Source of the DNA: Acanthamoeba sp. SK_2022b
Taxonomy: Eukaryota; Discosea; Longamoebia; Acanthamoebidae
Assembly: GCA_027943245.1 (NCBI GenBank)
Contig: JANDJZ010000038.1
Location: 62,001-126,000 of the forward strand
Reading direction: 5' to 3'
DNA: 64,000 nucleotides
The notes below the pieces were generated by a model. The model saw only the letters and a list, made by a program, of their open reading frames with translations, made no database searches and was not told the DNA's origin. A program made the translations under genes and the position numbers. Of the stretch, positions 35,124 through 46,829 are shown in pieces; within the stretch, counting starts at the first letter, position 1, and the number at the start of each line of letters is the position of its first letter.

Positions 35124-38100
35124 TCACACGTGGAGTACCTTTTCTCCGGTGCGCACGCTGTCCTCGTGCGAAGAACGCTCGGCGGCGACAACGCGCTGTT
35201 GGTCGACGACGGCGACCATTTCGTCCGTCTCCACCACCATCTCGGTGTGCGGCGCGGTGGCGTGGGTCTGGGAGGTTGACGGCCGTATGATATGCTGCTT
35301 CACCGACGGCTTCAGTCGGCACGACTGGTCCAAGGTGAGGTCGCCGAACACGTAGCTGGAGCCACAATGGAGAGAGAGAGAGAGACGATGGTCAACAACA
35401 CTGGCTGGGAGAGGGGGGGGGGGAGTGGAAAGACTACGCGTACCGGTATTCACAAAACTCGGGGTACTTGCACTTGGCAGCCAGGTAGTCCCACGCGCAG
35501 TCGTAGTCGCCCCGAGGCACGCGGGCATGCTGCGTGGGGGGGGGGGAAATAGATGAACGAGTAGGTAAGGCCACGGTCGTCGGCGAGGCCTCACAAACAC
35601 ACTACCTTGTGGGCAAACGAGCTGAACGAAGAAGCAGACGGTCCGCCCTCGCCATACTCGCCGGCTATTTGCTGTAGGACTGGATGTCCGAAAACGGGGC
35701 AACCGGTCAAGTCAGTCGATGTGGGCAGCACGAAACCAGCAACACAAGCAGCGCCCGTACTGGAGCGTTCGTGAAGGATCTCCTCCGCAAACTCGCGCAG
35801 GAATACGCGGTTCTTGATGACGTCCCTGTGGTCGACGCCGTCGATCTCCCACACGGCAGTGGCGTCGCCACGGCCGGTCGTGTTTACAGATTCGTAGAAA
35901 GTGATCAACGGCTCGCCTGATCCAGGTGCGCCGTGAGTGACGCCCGACGCCCTTCGCTAGTAGCTCATTGTAGGGTGGGAGCGGTACCTGGAACAATGAT
36001 GTCCTTGTTCGGATCGTCCTTGTTGTAGAAACGCTGCGGGATCTTGGTGGTGGTCACCTTGCCTTTGTCGCCCAGCCACTGGTGGCACCACGAGAGGGAC
36101 ACGTAGGGCACTGTCCCATCGCCTGTGGTGGGTCGAAACCAACGTGAGCACTGCGCTGTACCCAACAGTACGATCCGAACAAGGACACGTGTGACGACGA
36201 GAGAACAGAGAGAGTGGGCCCATACCCGACTTGGTGGCATCGGACGGATAGGTGACGCCGGTCAGTTCAGAGTAGATCCGGCCCTTGTCCTCGTAGGTGA
36301 TGTCCTCGATGCGCCACTGCTCCTTGAGCAGGTCGGTGGCGTAGTGATACCCCAGTTCGGTCCGCATGTTGATGCCTAGCCGACGGTTCGAGTGGACGCG
36401 TGAGCCATATAGCGCACTCTCGCTGTAGCCTGGGCAGGCGTGCACCACGTACCGTATGCGCAGATGACCTTCCTGATGGGCGGGCGCTCCCAGGGAGTGT
36501 AGTGCTCCATGACGGGATCGGAGAGGTAGTACTTGTTGATGATGTTTACAGTGTTGTTGACCTTGCCGTCCACGGGAGCGATGTCGTTCAGAGCGTCGAG
36601 GATCTGCGACGAGTTGTAGACCTGCGTCCACGGGAACGGCTTGCTCTTGCCGTTTCTCTGGGCCCTCTTCTTCAACTGCTGCTGGCGCTGCCTCAGCGCC
36701 TCGGCCTTCTCCTCCTCGTTCGTCTCGTTGCTCCGTTCGAATTCGGCGTTGGCTGCATTCAAGAGCGCCTCCTCCTGCTGACGAATGGCCTCGGCGTCGC
36801 GCTGCTGCTGCGTCTTGGCCCAATCCGCGTTCGCGGTGAGGGTGATGAGGTTGTCGATCGGCCAGATGTTGCTGTGCTCTCCCTTGGGATTGAATGGAAT
36901 GTTCCACGAAGGGGTACCGAACCTATCACGAAAGCGTAAGGCAACAAAAGCGTTGGCCATGTCCCACACACATCGACATTGAATAGAAATGCCAGCGCGA
37001 TGGTCTGGACGAGGGAGCATACGTCGAGGCCATTTCGCGGGCGAGCTCGGGGCTGATGCGAGGCAGACCAAATGTGACGCCGCTCATGATGCCCTCGAAG
37101 GCTTGCGGCGCTCCTGCAGAGACCACAGCGCATTGAGTGAGCGAGGCCCCGCGCGCAGAGTCAACTCCGACGGAACACAACAAGGCGACCGAGACTGACA
37201 GGGCTGGCGTACCGAGCAGGGGAGCGCCAACAGCCACGTAGGCAGCAATGTTGTTGTCGAGCCACTCCTGGTACTTGTCCTTCTGGTGGTCCTCGAGCCA
37301 TTCCAGGAAATACCTGAAGATGTTGTTTCCTGAAAGAGAGAGTGTGACAACCGAGGTGATGTGGCGTGAGGTGGCCGAAAGCGCGACATAGCGCGGTGGT
37401 GCGTACCCATGGAGTGGGCCATGACGATGAGACCGGGATGGGCAAGCTTCTTGGTGCGACGCTGGGTCTCCACAGTGACCTCGATCTTGACCATGAGCGA
37501 ACGGAAGAAGTAGTCGCGCTCCTGCAGCTTGCTGGGCGCCAAGCGGAAGTCGTAGGGAGCCGCCACGATGGTGGTGCCGGGTTCATAGTCAAAGATCTCC
37601 ACCATAGCGCGCACGAACTCTTGCCACACAGTCGATAGCGGGCCGGGCCGGTCAAGATGCCTGGCCCACCATACGCACGAGTGTAAGACTCGAGACAACG
37701 GAAAGAGGAAGCGCGTAGGGACATACCAGGGTCGAGCTCGCCAATGGCGGTCATGCCCTCACCTGGACGGAGCTTACAGCCATTGGGCGGGTCGGAGAGG
37801 TCCTCCGGGACCAGCTTCATGCACTCCACCCAGCACGTCGGGGCGCCCAGGATCTTGGCCACGTCAATCCACACTCGGTCGGCGAGGTTGTAGCTGAAGG
37901 GGAAGCAGTCCTTGAAGCGCCAGTTGTAGAGCTGTGTGCTGGCAAACCCGGGAAGCAACAGCACCGCGTTGTGGTCTCCAGAGGCCATCGATTGGGCTGC
38001 GGCGGCCGCGGCTGACGCAGACGATGCGGCCGCGTTCGATGAGGCATCAGACGATGGAGCAGCAGAGATGGAGGAAGAGTAGTTGTTGTGGTCCGCAGAG

Positions 38101-38510
38101 GTGGATGACCGGACGCTCATAAAGGGCTCGGTCACCGTGGGCAGGTGTTCGTAGACTGGCTCGTCCTGTCGCTCCAGGGCGGCAGCGGCGGGCAGGAGAG
38201 GAGGCAGCTTTGGCGGCGTTGTAGGGGCAGCCTCCGTGGCGTTCCCCGTCTCCGTTGGAGCAGCGCAGTTGTTCAGGGCCGCACGAGGGCGACACGGCGA
38301 GAGGAGAGGCACCGGGGAGGGGTGCGGGCAGGCCGCGGGCAGCTGGGAGGCGTTGGAGCAGGCGGTGTGGAAAAAGTGATTCGTGGTGTGACGTGGCGGG
38401 CCGCAAAGGACCAGAGCAAACGAGGCGATGTAGATGAGGAGTAATGCGAACAGATGTCGGAGAAGGCATGGCCCGTGACATGGCCGCCGTTCCCTCGTCT
38501 GCCAAGACAT
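35124..38510 (-). CDS. LCAT/PDAT-like acyltransferase or phospholipase
   Basis: About nine exons. The ATG at 38510 (MSWQTRERRPCHGPC) precedes one hydrophobic segment (LLRHLFALLLIYIASFALVL), a signal anchor or signal peptide. A Ser/Ala/Pro-rich linker follows, then an LCAT-family alpha/beta hydrolase: VLLLPGFASTQLYNW (oxyanion loop), GAPYDFR-like AAPYDFRLAP, nucleophile IVMAHSMG, VAVGAPLLG, GDGTVPYVSL (Asp) and GVDHRDVIKN (His). The triad is intact. An extra charged coil (QQQRDAEAIRQQEEALL and EEEKAEALRQRQQQL) is inserted before the WTQVYNSSQILDAL segment. A Cys-containing C-terminal extension (near 35500-35350, then a tail to TGA) follows. The family moves acyl chains from phospholipid to sterol or diacylglycerol, or simply hydrolyses them; which applies here is unknown. 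It acts in the secretory pathway or outside the cell. Confidence 0.85.
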
Positions 38511-38994
38511 ACGCTGAATAGGAATATAGGGGCGCGGGTTGCTCTCTGGGAATAGAATCACTGGTTGCCGTGCATAGACAACGCGGTGAGGTCGTGGAAG
38601 AGATGCAAAGGAATCTTACAATGAAACGTAAAATCTCATAACAACAGGGAACGGCGTACGTCTTGGCAAGGAAGAGGACGGTCTTTTCGGCTCTCGAGTA
38701 CTTTATCTATTATTGTGGCGCATCCGACCGCAGTGGAAAAGACCAGACTTGCTCTGGCAGCCACGACCCAGCAAAACAACGGAAACAGGAACAACAAAGC
38801 AAGGCAACACCACCACAAAACTCACGCGAAACACCCGTGCTGGCTCCTCGCTTCAGCACGTGCAATTTTCGCGCTCGATTGTTCAGTCTCGCCGGCGATT
38901 TTCACAATTGTGCTCTTTCTCAAGATCAACCCACCAATGGCAATGCTGATAGATCTAAGGAATGCGAAGCGTTTTCTTTTGTCCTTCGCGCCGA
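38511..38994. other. Intergenic LCAT-like promoter / poly-Q gene 3' flank
   Basis: 484 bp with no supported gene. A long plus-strand frame starting at 38663 is an antisense shadow of the Ser-rich exon beyond. Confidence 0.5.
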
Positions 38995-41900
38995 TCAAGT
39001 GGCAAGTCCCTTGGTGTTGTCGGAAGGGGAGGGTGGAGAGGAGCCGTGGTGTCGAGAGGGAGATGGGTTGGGCGCGGGTTGGTTGGCAGGCAGCTTGCTG
39101 CCTCCTCCCTGTTGCTGCTGGGACGCCAGCAACGACGAGGCCGCCGAGGCCGCGGCAGATGTGGTTGAGAAGGAGGGCAGAGTGAACGGGACAAACGGCA
39201 GAGTGGATGAAGAAGAGGCCGCCGATGAAGACGAGGAAGAGGACGTCGAGGGATCCTTCATGCGCAGCGGAGGGAGGGAGACTGGAGGCGAAGAAGACGT
39301 GGACGCGATGGAAGGCAGCCGTCGAGCGAGGTTGCCCAGACCGGCGGGGGTCGGCGGGAGAGGAGGCAGGCCGCGCGTTGTGGAGAGAGGAGGCAGGCGA
39401 TGCAGCGCCGCGTCGCCGCTAGCCGATGCAGTTGTTGAGGCCGCGGGCGCGGGGAAGACGGAGGTCGAGAGCGGCGGGAGAGACGAGGTGGAGTGGGACT
39501 TGACGAGCGGAGCCAGGGAGCGCAGGGGTTGCTGCGATGTCGACGAGGAGGACGAGGTCGCCATGGACTGTGACGACGCGGATGAAGAAGCGGACGACGA
39601 CAGCACCTTGGTCAGCTTCTCTCGCGTATGGTGTCCGCCTTCGAGCTTGCGCGGCGGCGACGGCGCGATCAGCACCGGCCCACCACCGCCACCACCATGG
39701 GACTCCTTGCCTTCGCCTCGTTGGCTCCTTCGCTCGCCGGGCGCGAAGGTCGTCGCTCCCGCGGAGGTTGCCGACAACGCCTTGCCGGTGCTCGACGACG
39801 TTCCCTCATGACTCCCGCCATGGCCCGCCCTGCTTGAGCGACTGGACGACGCGGAAGACGATGACGACGAGGTAGTCGACGTCGGTGTCGGCGGAAGAGC
39901 TTTCTTGCTGGCGTTAGGAGACGCGGCGGTGCTGGCTGACTGCTGCGGTTGTGGCGACGGCTGCTGCAGCTGGGCCAGTGCGCCGTAGTGCTGGTTGAGA
40001 AGCTGCTGCTGGAGGTAGAGCTGCTGGAGGAGCAGGGCCTGCTGCGGCGATAGCTGCATGCCCGAGGCGGCGATCTGCGGCGCGAGCTGGGCGTATTGTT
40101 GGTTGAGGATAGCCTGCTGCTGCTGAAGCTGCTGTTGGAGCTGCTGCTGCTGCGGGTTCAACACTGCGGGCTGCAGTGACGGACCGACACTCTTCGCGGA
40201 CTCCGCCGGACCAGGCTGCTTGCCGCTCACTGCACCAAGATCGCCGGGGGGTCAGCACGTTCGCAACAGACATGAATGTGTTGCAGGCCTGACGCAGGCG
40301 TACCGAGCTGCGAGCCGGGGGCGGCCTGGCTCGGCTTTGGAGCGGATTGGTGTTTACCGTTGCCCCCAGCGGAGGACGAAGGCACGTTTTCAGAGGCGGA
40401 GGCAGAGGGCCGCTTCCTGGTCGCCGAGGAGTTGGAGCTCGATCCCTGCGACTGTCTGCCAATCAGTGATGAGAGCGAGCCTGCGCTGTTGCTCTGCGTC
40501 GCGGTTGGCTTCATCGAGGTCGGTGCACTTGCCTGCAACACACACGCACGGAGAGAGAGAGAGAGAGAAGAGAGAGAGTAAGCACACAGGAGACTGACAC
40601 AGGCGCCTGTCGCCTACACGTACCGCTGAGGCGGCGCTCGGGGCAGGCTTGAGCGGGGCCTGTTGCGACGGCGCAGTGGGCATGATGTACGGACGCAAAG
40701 CGGTGGCACCGCCGGCGGCCACGGGCGGGACTCCAAAGCCCATCGCTGCAAGCTGCACGGCCTGCTGGGGAGTTATCGTGGGCGCGGGCAACACGCGCTG
40801 CTGTCCGGGCGCAATTTGCTGCTGTTGCTGCTGCTGCTGCTGCGGGGCGGCCGACGGAAGATAGGCCATCGCCATCTGCTGAGGGCCATTCGCGCGTTGC
40901 TGCTGTTGGGCAGGCTGCTGTGGCTGAGTGAGGCGTGGCCCGAGCAGGGTGTACTGCCCTAGCGGCTGTCCCGATTGAAGCTGAAGCAGCTCCGCCTGGA
41001 CCTGCTGCGCGAGCTGTGCCTTCCACTGCGGTGGAAATGACGCCAGCGACGGGATGATGGACGCGAGAGCCTGCGCCTGCGCCAGAACTTGTGCTTGGGC
41101 CTGGGCCTGATTCGCTGCAACAGAGGACGACGTGGGAGCAGAAGTCGTCGCACCGGCGGATCGCGCCGACGGAGCCTCCGCGTGAGAGCCGTTGCCACTG
41201 CGCCCGTTCATCGCCGAAGCGTTGGTCGCGGTAGCGGCGTCGTGCTTGACCACCGGAGCCACGGCAGCGCTGGGTGGCCGCTGGCCCGGCGGGACATGAT
41301 GCGGCGACGAAGGAGACTGAAGACGGCGCGCATGAGAAACCATAGGCGGAGGGGCAAGCCACGTGCGCGGTAAATGGCCAGTTTGCTTGCAAACGGTAGT
41401 TGTACCTTCTTTGCTCCGCCATCCTCCGACTTAGCACTGTTTTTCTCGCGGAGCAGACGCGCTTCGGCGGTCGGGTCCAGGGAGAAGGAGAGCATCGCCT
41501 GCGCCTTGGGATCAGAAGCCATCGACTGGTCATGCAACAAAAAAAAACATAGCAGAAGACGGAGGTAAGCCAACTGAAGTTACGCAGTGTTTGAAGTGGC
41601 CCCTTCACTTTCACTTGTAAGAAACGGATGGCGAACCATGAGCAGGTTTTGTCGTTGCTGGTAGTAGATGTAGTAGGCGGTGGCCACGTGTGTCGCACAT
41701 CGCTTGTACATGCGCGGTCGCTGTCCCCCCAGAAGCAACTCATGAGAGTTTGCGGCCGTTTGTTAGGAAGGCACGAGAACGTACCGGCAAGGCGCCCGCG
41801 GCGGGACCGTTGGCCGGCAGCGCGTGGTTCAAGGGATTGAAAATGGCCGCAGCTGGTTGCGTTGGATTCTTGTCGACGCCATGGGTAGCCCCGCCAATCG

Positions 41901-43366
41901 CAACAAACGCAGAAGGCTTCGACTCCGTCTTGATCGCGCGCAACTCTGGCGACGGGGCTGAAGAAACAGAGGAACAAGAACTGTGAGCTCGCTCGTCACA
42001 TCGCTTCGGCAAGCGGGAAGCGAGACCGTACCGCTCGTCTTTTCCTTGGGCACGAATTGATCACCGGGATGGCGCACGGGCAAGAACGAAGACGCGTGGG
42101 CAGGCTCGGCCTTTGGTGCGGGCGATTTAGTGTTGCCTATCAACCACACACAGCCACGTCAGCCACCCAAGCGCACACGTGGGGGGAAGTGGATTGCTCC
42201 ATACCGGATGCCAGCATGGCCAGGTTGAGAAGGGCCTCTGCTCCTTCGTGATGATCCACACCCTTGCCCTCAGCTTCCTCCTCCTCCGCCTCCGCCTCCT
42301 CCTCTTCGTCTCCGTCGTCCGACTCTCCGTCGTCCGCGCTGCGCTTGTCGTGTTTTTGTTGTTCCTTTTTCGCGAGCTTGGCCCGTTTCCTTTCGCCCTC
42401 GTCGCCTTCCCCCTTCGCCTTGGCCGCGGCCATGTGCGTTCGACTCCCGCTGCGGCTTCGGGTCTGCCTGACCTCGGTCACGTAGTTGCGCTTGCCCGCT
42501 CTCCGTCTCTGGCCGTCGGTATCGACATTGTCTTCGTCGTCGTCAGCCTGCTCGTCGCTCAAGTCATCCGATCCCTTCCTGCCGTCTTCTTCGTCATCAT
42601 CGGCCTCCTCCTCCGAGTCCTGGTTTCGTCGCCCATTCGTGCTGCCTCCCTCGCAGTAGTCGTCATCGTCGTCGTCGACGCTCCTTCGCCTTCTCTTTCG
42701 CCCCGGCTGGGCGGCTGCCTTGTGCCGCTTGGCGCCGCTTGTGCTGTTGCGCCGCTTCCTGTGCCTCTCGCCCGACGACACGCGGCTCGTCGACCTGCGG
42801 GCCGGCCGCCCAGATGTCACTGCTACCTCGTCATCGCCGTCCAGAGCCTCCAAGGCTCCGCCGTCGTCTTCAGAGATGTGCAGTCCGGTAGCGCGCTCGT
42901 CGTCCTCCGATTCGGCGGGCTTGCGTCGCTTGTGCTGCTCCTGCGAAAAAAAAAAGCGGGTGATAGTTAACTTGGTGTGTGTCACAATCCAAAAGCGCAA
43001 CTATCAAACTAGAAAAACAATCACACACTAACAACAGTAGGCCCACTTCGTCTCCTGGTACAGGCCGGAAACCAATGAGGGCGCGTCGGTGGTTTTCCTT
43101 TCTGGCCCAATCGGCCAATCAGGAATGGTGCCGCCAAGCAGCGAACCGGGGAGAAGGAGGACGACAAACTCCACCCAGAACACCAAAGATTAAATCTAAC
43201 GCAACAGATTGTAAAATCCAGGCCTTGATGTCGTTCAATTCAATTCAATTACGTTCAAACAAGAAGCCGGGGAGTAAACGAATAAACAGTAAATAAAATA
43301 AAATAAAAATAAGTGCCCAGGTACCTTGTTATTCCTTTCCACGATACGTTTGCTTCGAGTGAGCAT
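38995..43366 (-). CDS. Poly-Q/poly-S low-complexity nuclear protein
   Basis: First exon 43366-43325 encodes MLTRSKRIVERNNK and splices in phase 0 across a 380-bp intron to EQHKRRKPAESEDDE (42942). About eight exons total roughly 1,150 residues. Order: a basic/acidic region with nuclear-localisation-like clusters (KRRKP, RKRRRR, KRKRAK) and Asp/Glu runs; Ala/Pro linkers; a Gln-rich region with a run of nine glutamines (about 40820-40850); then a Ser/Pro/Thr-rich tail of 411 residues from 40230 with more Q runs. No folded domain is recognised. The composition resembles prion-like transcription cofactors, but that is inference. The 5' exon is assigned by splice phase only. Confidence 0.7.
40549..40580 (+). 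repeat. (GA)n microsatellite in intron
   Basis: Interrupted tandem GA; on the minus (coding) strand it is a (TC)n polypyrimidine tract just after the donor side of a short intron of the poly-Q gene. Confidence 0.8.
40818..40847 (-). repeat. Poly-glutamine tract (CAG/CAA)n in coding sequence
   Basis: Run of CAG/CAA codons giving at least nine consecutive glutamines within the low-complexity nuclear protein. Being mixed CAG/CAA it is less slippery than pure CAG. Confidence 0.85.
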
Positions 43367-44038
43367 CCTTTCCTTGTCTGCGGTGGCGCCACTACGTTGA
43401 CCTCCTCTGTTCAAAACAACATCAATAAAGAAAAAACAAAAACAGGACAGAACACGAAACTCCCTGGTAACCCACCTGCTGCAGTTCTATTTGCTAGAAG
43501 AGAGGCCGCCTCCACTTCTCTTTCTCCCTTTCTTTCTTCGATAATCTTCCCGTTCCACGCAAGCCTCAAGTCTGCGTGGCAGGGACGAGTGGAGGCAATG
43601 ACAATGCTAAAGCAAGACTTGCGGCCTTCTAACCAATGATTTCCCGCAACCTGCGGGATTGGGCCCTACGGAGTCTGTTGCTTGGCCCTGGTTGGGCCAG
43701 CAATTGACCATCCAACGATTGGCTAATCCGTCGCCTTGTGCCCGCCAAACGGATATCAGATGGCGCTCAGAACTGTTTCCCGTCGACAAACAGGCCACCC
43801 AAACTCCGGAGATGGAAGTTTGTCCCGCTTGCTCTCCCTTGTCGCGGCCCGGGTAGGAACCAGCCTCGCATCCTGTCAATCCGTACGCTTCTCCGCTACA
43901 TAAGGTAGGTGTTCCTCGAGCGGGTCGTTGGCCGTCGGTTGTTGATCAGCCCGCAGTTGTGGGTTGGTGTGCTGGCACGGTGCACAGAAACAATTTGGTT
44001 TGTCCCGGGGAAAGAAAAAGCGTTAGCTTTAGTTATCC
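43367..44038. promoter_or_regulatory. Divergent intergenic region, poly-Q gene (-) / CLYBL-like (+)
   Basis: 672 bp holding both promoters. AATAAA-like strings at about 43424 lie in the wrong place for a 3' end and are probably chance. CCAAT-box-like CCAATGATT (43633) and ATTGG motifs (43658, 43718) are present. No gene supported. Confidence 0.45.
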
Positions 44039-45735
44039 ATGCAGCGAGCAGGTGGACGGATGTGGCGTCGTGGCGGTTGTGGGTCGCTACGGTTTATTGG
44101 CCCGGCAGCTCGTAGACTATACTCTACTGCCGACAGTAGCGGCAATGGTGGTATGTTGATTCACGAGCACAAGGAGTGGACTTTAAATCTTTTGAGGCGT
44201 GAACGCTCACTTATTCAATGCGGCAAGCACTGAGGAGCTGGTTGTTCGTGCCCGGGAGGAAAGACATGCTCCTTAAGGTGCTGCAGAAGAAAGGAGAAAT
44301 GGTCCTCCCTGGTAAACCCCCCTCTCCAAATGATAGCTTGGGTGAAGTCGCAACTTTGCTCACTGGGTGGGAGTTGCTCGCAACAGATGTGGTGGTGCCT
44401 GACATGGAGGACAGCGTCCCCTTGGCGGAGAAGGCTAGCGCTCGCCAGGCCATCTCCTCGCTCTTGCCACAGCTGGCCCAATTGGGCACACATACCAAGG
44501 TGTTGCCACGAGTCAACTCCCTCGAGACAGGCATGCCCTCCATGCACTGCGTGGCCTGCGCAGGCAGGACCGTGAACCTGTCTTACCTGTGTACACACGC
44601 TATGTCCAAAGGGCTCATGGAAGACGACCTGCAGGCTGTCATTGGCCAAGGTGATCTCATATTCGGCGTCTCGGTCGGTAAGGTGCGCCGACAGCAGCTC
44701 CCCTCTCTCGCTGCTTGCGGCCCCCGTTTTGCTGAATGGCTGGTGTTCCACCAGGTGAGCTCGGCGGAGGAGATGCGCAGAATCGACGAGGTAGTCAGTG
44801 CCTTGGAGCGCGAGAATGGCATCCAAGCGGGCAAAATCAATATCGTGCCATGGCTCGAGACCGCTGCCGGGGTTGTCAACGCGCGTGAGATATGCAAAAG
44901 CTCCAGCAGGCACTGCCCTCTCCCCTAACAACGACGATTTGTTTTCCCTGATTGATGGACACAGCATGAGCTCACAGTTGAACTGTAACGCGTAATTGTC
45001 TCGTAGAATCATTGGTGTGGCCTATGGTGGTGACGATTTCCTCACGGACATGGGCGTCCAGGGTGCCTCGGACCAGGTTCGTAGCGGCACCGCGTCGAAC
45101 GCGTGGGTGAGTACTGCTTACACGGTGAACACTCGCTGCTCAGAGTCCGAGTGGGCTTGTGACTTATGCACGAAGCGCCATATCCGTTGCCGCTCGCGCC
45201 GCCAACGTCCTTGCTCTCGAGACCCCAGTACACCTCACAACTTAATGTTTTGTTAACCCGAGTTCATTTAGCAGATTCAAATGATATGCACATGACGTGG
45301 CAGTATGTCAACTTCCGCTCAACAGAGGGCCTTCGCGCGCAAGCCACGGAGGTGAAGAGGTTGGGCTATCGCGGGATGTTCGCAATCCATCCCAATCAGG
45401 TTCGGTGCAATCCCTTGAGGGATCTCTACTCACACCTCCGCACTTGATGAATCGTGATTGGACACTGAGCCGAGTTGCTTTGATGTGTGCAGGTGCAATC
45501 CATCAACGAATGTTTCTCGCCTACAGCACAGGAAATCGAGTATGCCACGAAAGTGGTGGCCGCCTACGAGGAGGCCGAGCGGTACCTCTACCGATTGCCT
45601 CTTAGTTGTCGTGCTCCCGTTTCTCATCGGTTGTACAGGCAGGGCAAGGGTTCCACATCGGTTGATGGCAAGATGGTGGACGCGCCCGTCGTGAAGAGAG
45701 CCTACGCCCTCCTCAAGGCCTTGCCCCAGCACTAA
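44039..45735 (+). CDS. Mitochondrial CitE/CLYBL-like acyl-CoA lyase
   Basis: Exon 1 (44039 to about 44150) encodes an Arg-rich, acid-poor leader, MQRAGGRMWRRGGCG then RRLYST, a typical mitochondrial presequence. It splices in phase 1 to ALRSWLFVPGRKDMLLKVL. Family landmarks: VVVPDMEDSVPLAEKASAR (metal-binding acidic motif), KVLPRVNSLETG (Arg), INIVPWLETAAGVVNAREI (Glu), GVAYGGDDFLTDMG (Asp pair) and GYRGMFAIHPNQV then INECFSPTAQEIEYA. The C-terminal lid (GKGSTSVDGKMVDAPVVKRA) matches CLYBL, which cleaves citramalyl-CoA to pyruvate and acetyl-CoA and acts as malate or beta-methylmalate synthase in mitochondria. The segment 44540-44690 reads through in frame but looks non-homologous and may be intronic. 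Stop at 45733. Confidence 0.88.
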
Positions 45736-45848
45736 ACGATGAAGTTATCACGCGCACTCGCGCGCGAGCATATACACACGTGCACACGCATCGACTACAT
45801 GCGCGGTCAGTCCCAGGGATGCTGCGCACTTTTCTTCTTCGTCGTGGA

Positions 45849-46682
45849 TCAGCTTTCCTCCGCGTTTATCGCTCCTCGCGGAGATAGGTTTACAGGCCGT
45901 CTGCGCGTAACGCTGTGGACGGTTAACAGGTGTACTTCCACGTGGGCTGGCCTGCATCGGTTGTTGGTTGGACTGGAATCACTATCCGAATCGCTCCTGT
46001 CGCCCGCGGGTGGTGCATCTGTGCGCGAGGCCAGCATGCCCAGCACTTCCGAGTCTTGCCTGCGTTTGGTTACGCCCAAGAGGCCAAGGACATCGGCCGG
46101 CAGTGGCACGCTCTCTTGCTGCAGCCGATACTTGAGCTCCAGGAACTTCACCTTCTCCTCCCGCATGCCGCGCTCGAGGCTGCGCACGAGGTTCTGAAGA
46201 CCCTCCACCTTGTTCCGCTCTCGCTGGCGAGCCTCTTCCAGGATCCGCCGCTCTGTGGCGTTGTTCTCCATCACCTGCTGCAGGACCAGCTCCCAGCTCC
46301 TGTTAAGTTCCCCACCAGCTTTGGGCTCCCGCAGCTGCTCGACGAGCCGGTCCTCCTTGTCGTGCAGCTGCTTCAGTAGAGTTTTGACCTCATGGTTGTC
46401 CTGTTCCTCCTTCTCCTGTATGGCGTTGAGGCTGTCCACGATTCGATTTCTGGTCGCCTCTTTCGAGCGGGCCGCCGTCAGGTTGAAATCGTTACTCCTC
46501 TGGCGCAGCTGGTCACACTTCCCCTTGGCTTCTTTGGGGACTGCCAGCCGCAAGAGCTCAACCTTGTGCGCGGTGAGCTGAACTTCGAGCTCCACGATCT
46601 TCGCCTTGAGCGCTCTGCTCTTGGCCTTGTACCTTTCCCTCTCAGGCGTGATCTTTCCTACGCCCTCCGTTGTTGAGATCAT
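45849..46682 (-). CDS. Coiled-coil protein of unknown function
   Basis: 277 residues from ATG 46682 (MISTTEGVGKITPERERYKAK) in one exon. Nearly all is predicted coiled coil with heptad leucines (LKAKIVELEVQL, VKTLLKQLHDKEDRLVEQL, VEGLQNLVRSLERGMREE), followed by DVLGLLGVTKRR and an Asp/Ser acidic patch (DRSDSDSDSS). The frame is open further upstream to 46811 without an ATG, so a short 5' exon could exist; the MSDRRR-coding candidate does not join in phase. No family recognised; likely a structural or adaptor protein. Confidence 0.6.
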   Translation of the reverse strand: MISTTEGVGKITPERERYKAKSRALKAKIVELEVQLTAHKVELLRLAVPKEAKGKCDQLRQRSNDFNLTAARSKEATRNRIVDSLNAIQEKEEQDNHEVKTLLKQLHDKEDRLVEQLREPKAGGELNRSWELVLQQVMENNATERRILEEARQRERNKVEGLQNLVRSLERGMREEKVKFLELKYRLQQESVPLPADVLGLLGVTKRRQDSEVLGMLASRTDAPPAGDRSDSDSDSSPTNNRCRPAHVEVHLLTVHSVTRRRPVNLSPRGAINAEES

Positions 46683-46829
46683 GCCGCGCCAGATCCTCCT
46701 CTCTCTTGTTGACTTGTTGATATCTTTCTTGGGGTTGAACCGCAACCTTGTAGCGAGAGAAAAGGAAAAGGAAAAGGAATCCGTACAACCCACCTGCGCG
46801 TCTTCTGTCACTCATTCTCCCTCCCCCCC

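Noticed and set aside
38663..39811. 382-codon plus-strand open frame
   Set aside because: Lies opposite the Ser-rich exon of the poly-Q gene; composition is the complement of Ser/Thr/Pro codons.
42179..42970. 263-codon plus-strand hydrophobic frame resembling a membrane protein
   Set aside because: Complement of the Asp/Glu/Lys-rich exon of the nuclear protein; acidic codons read as Val/Leu/Phe on the other strand.
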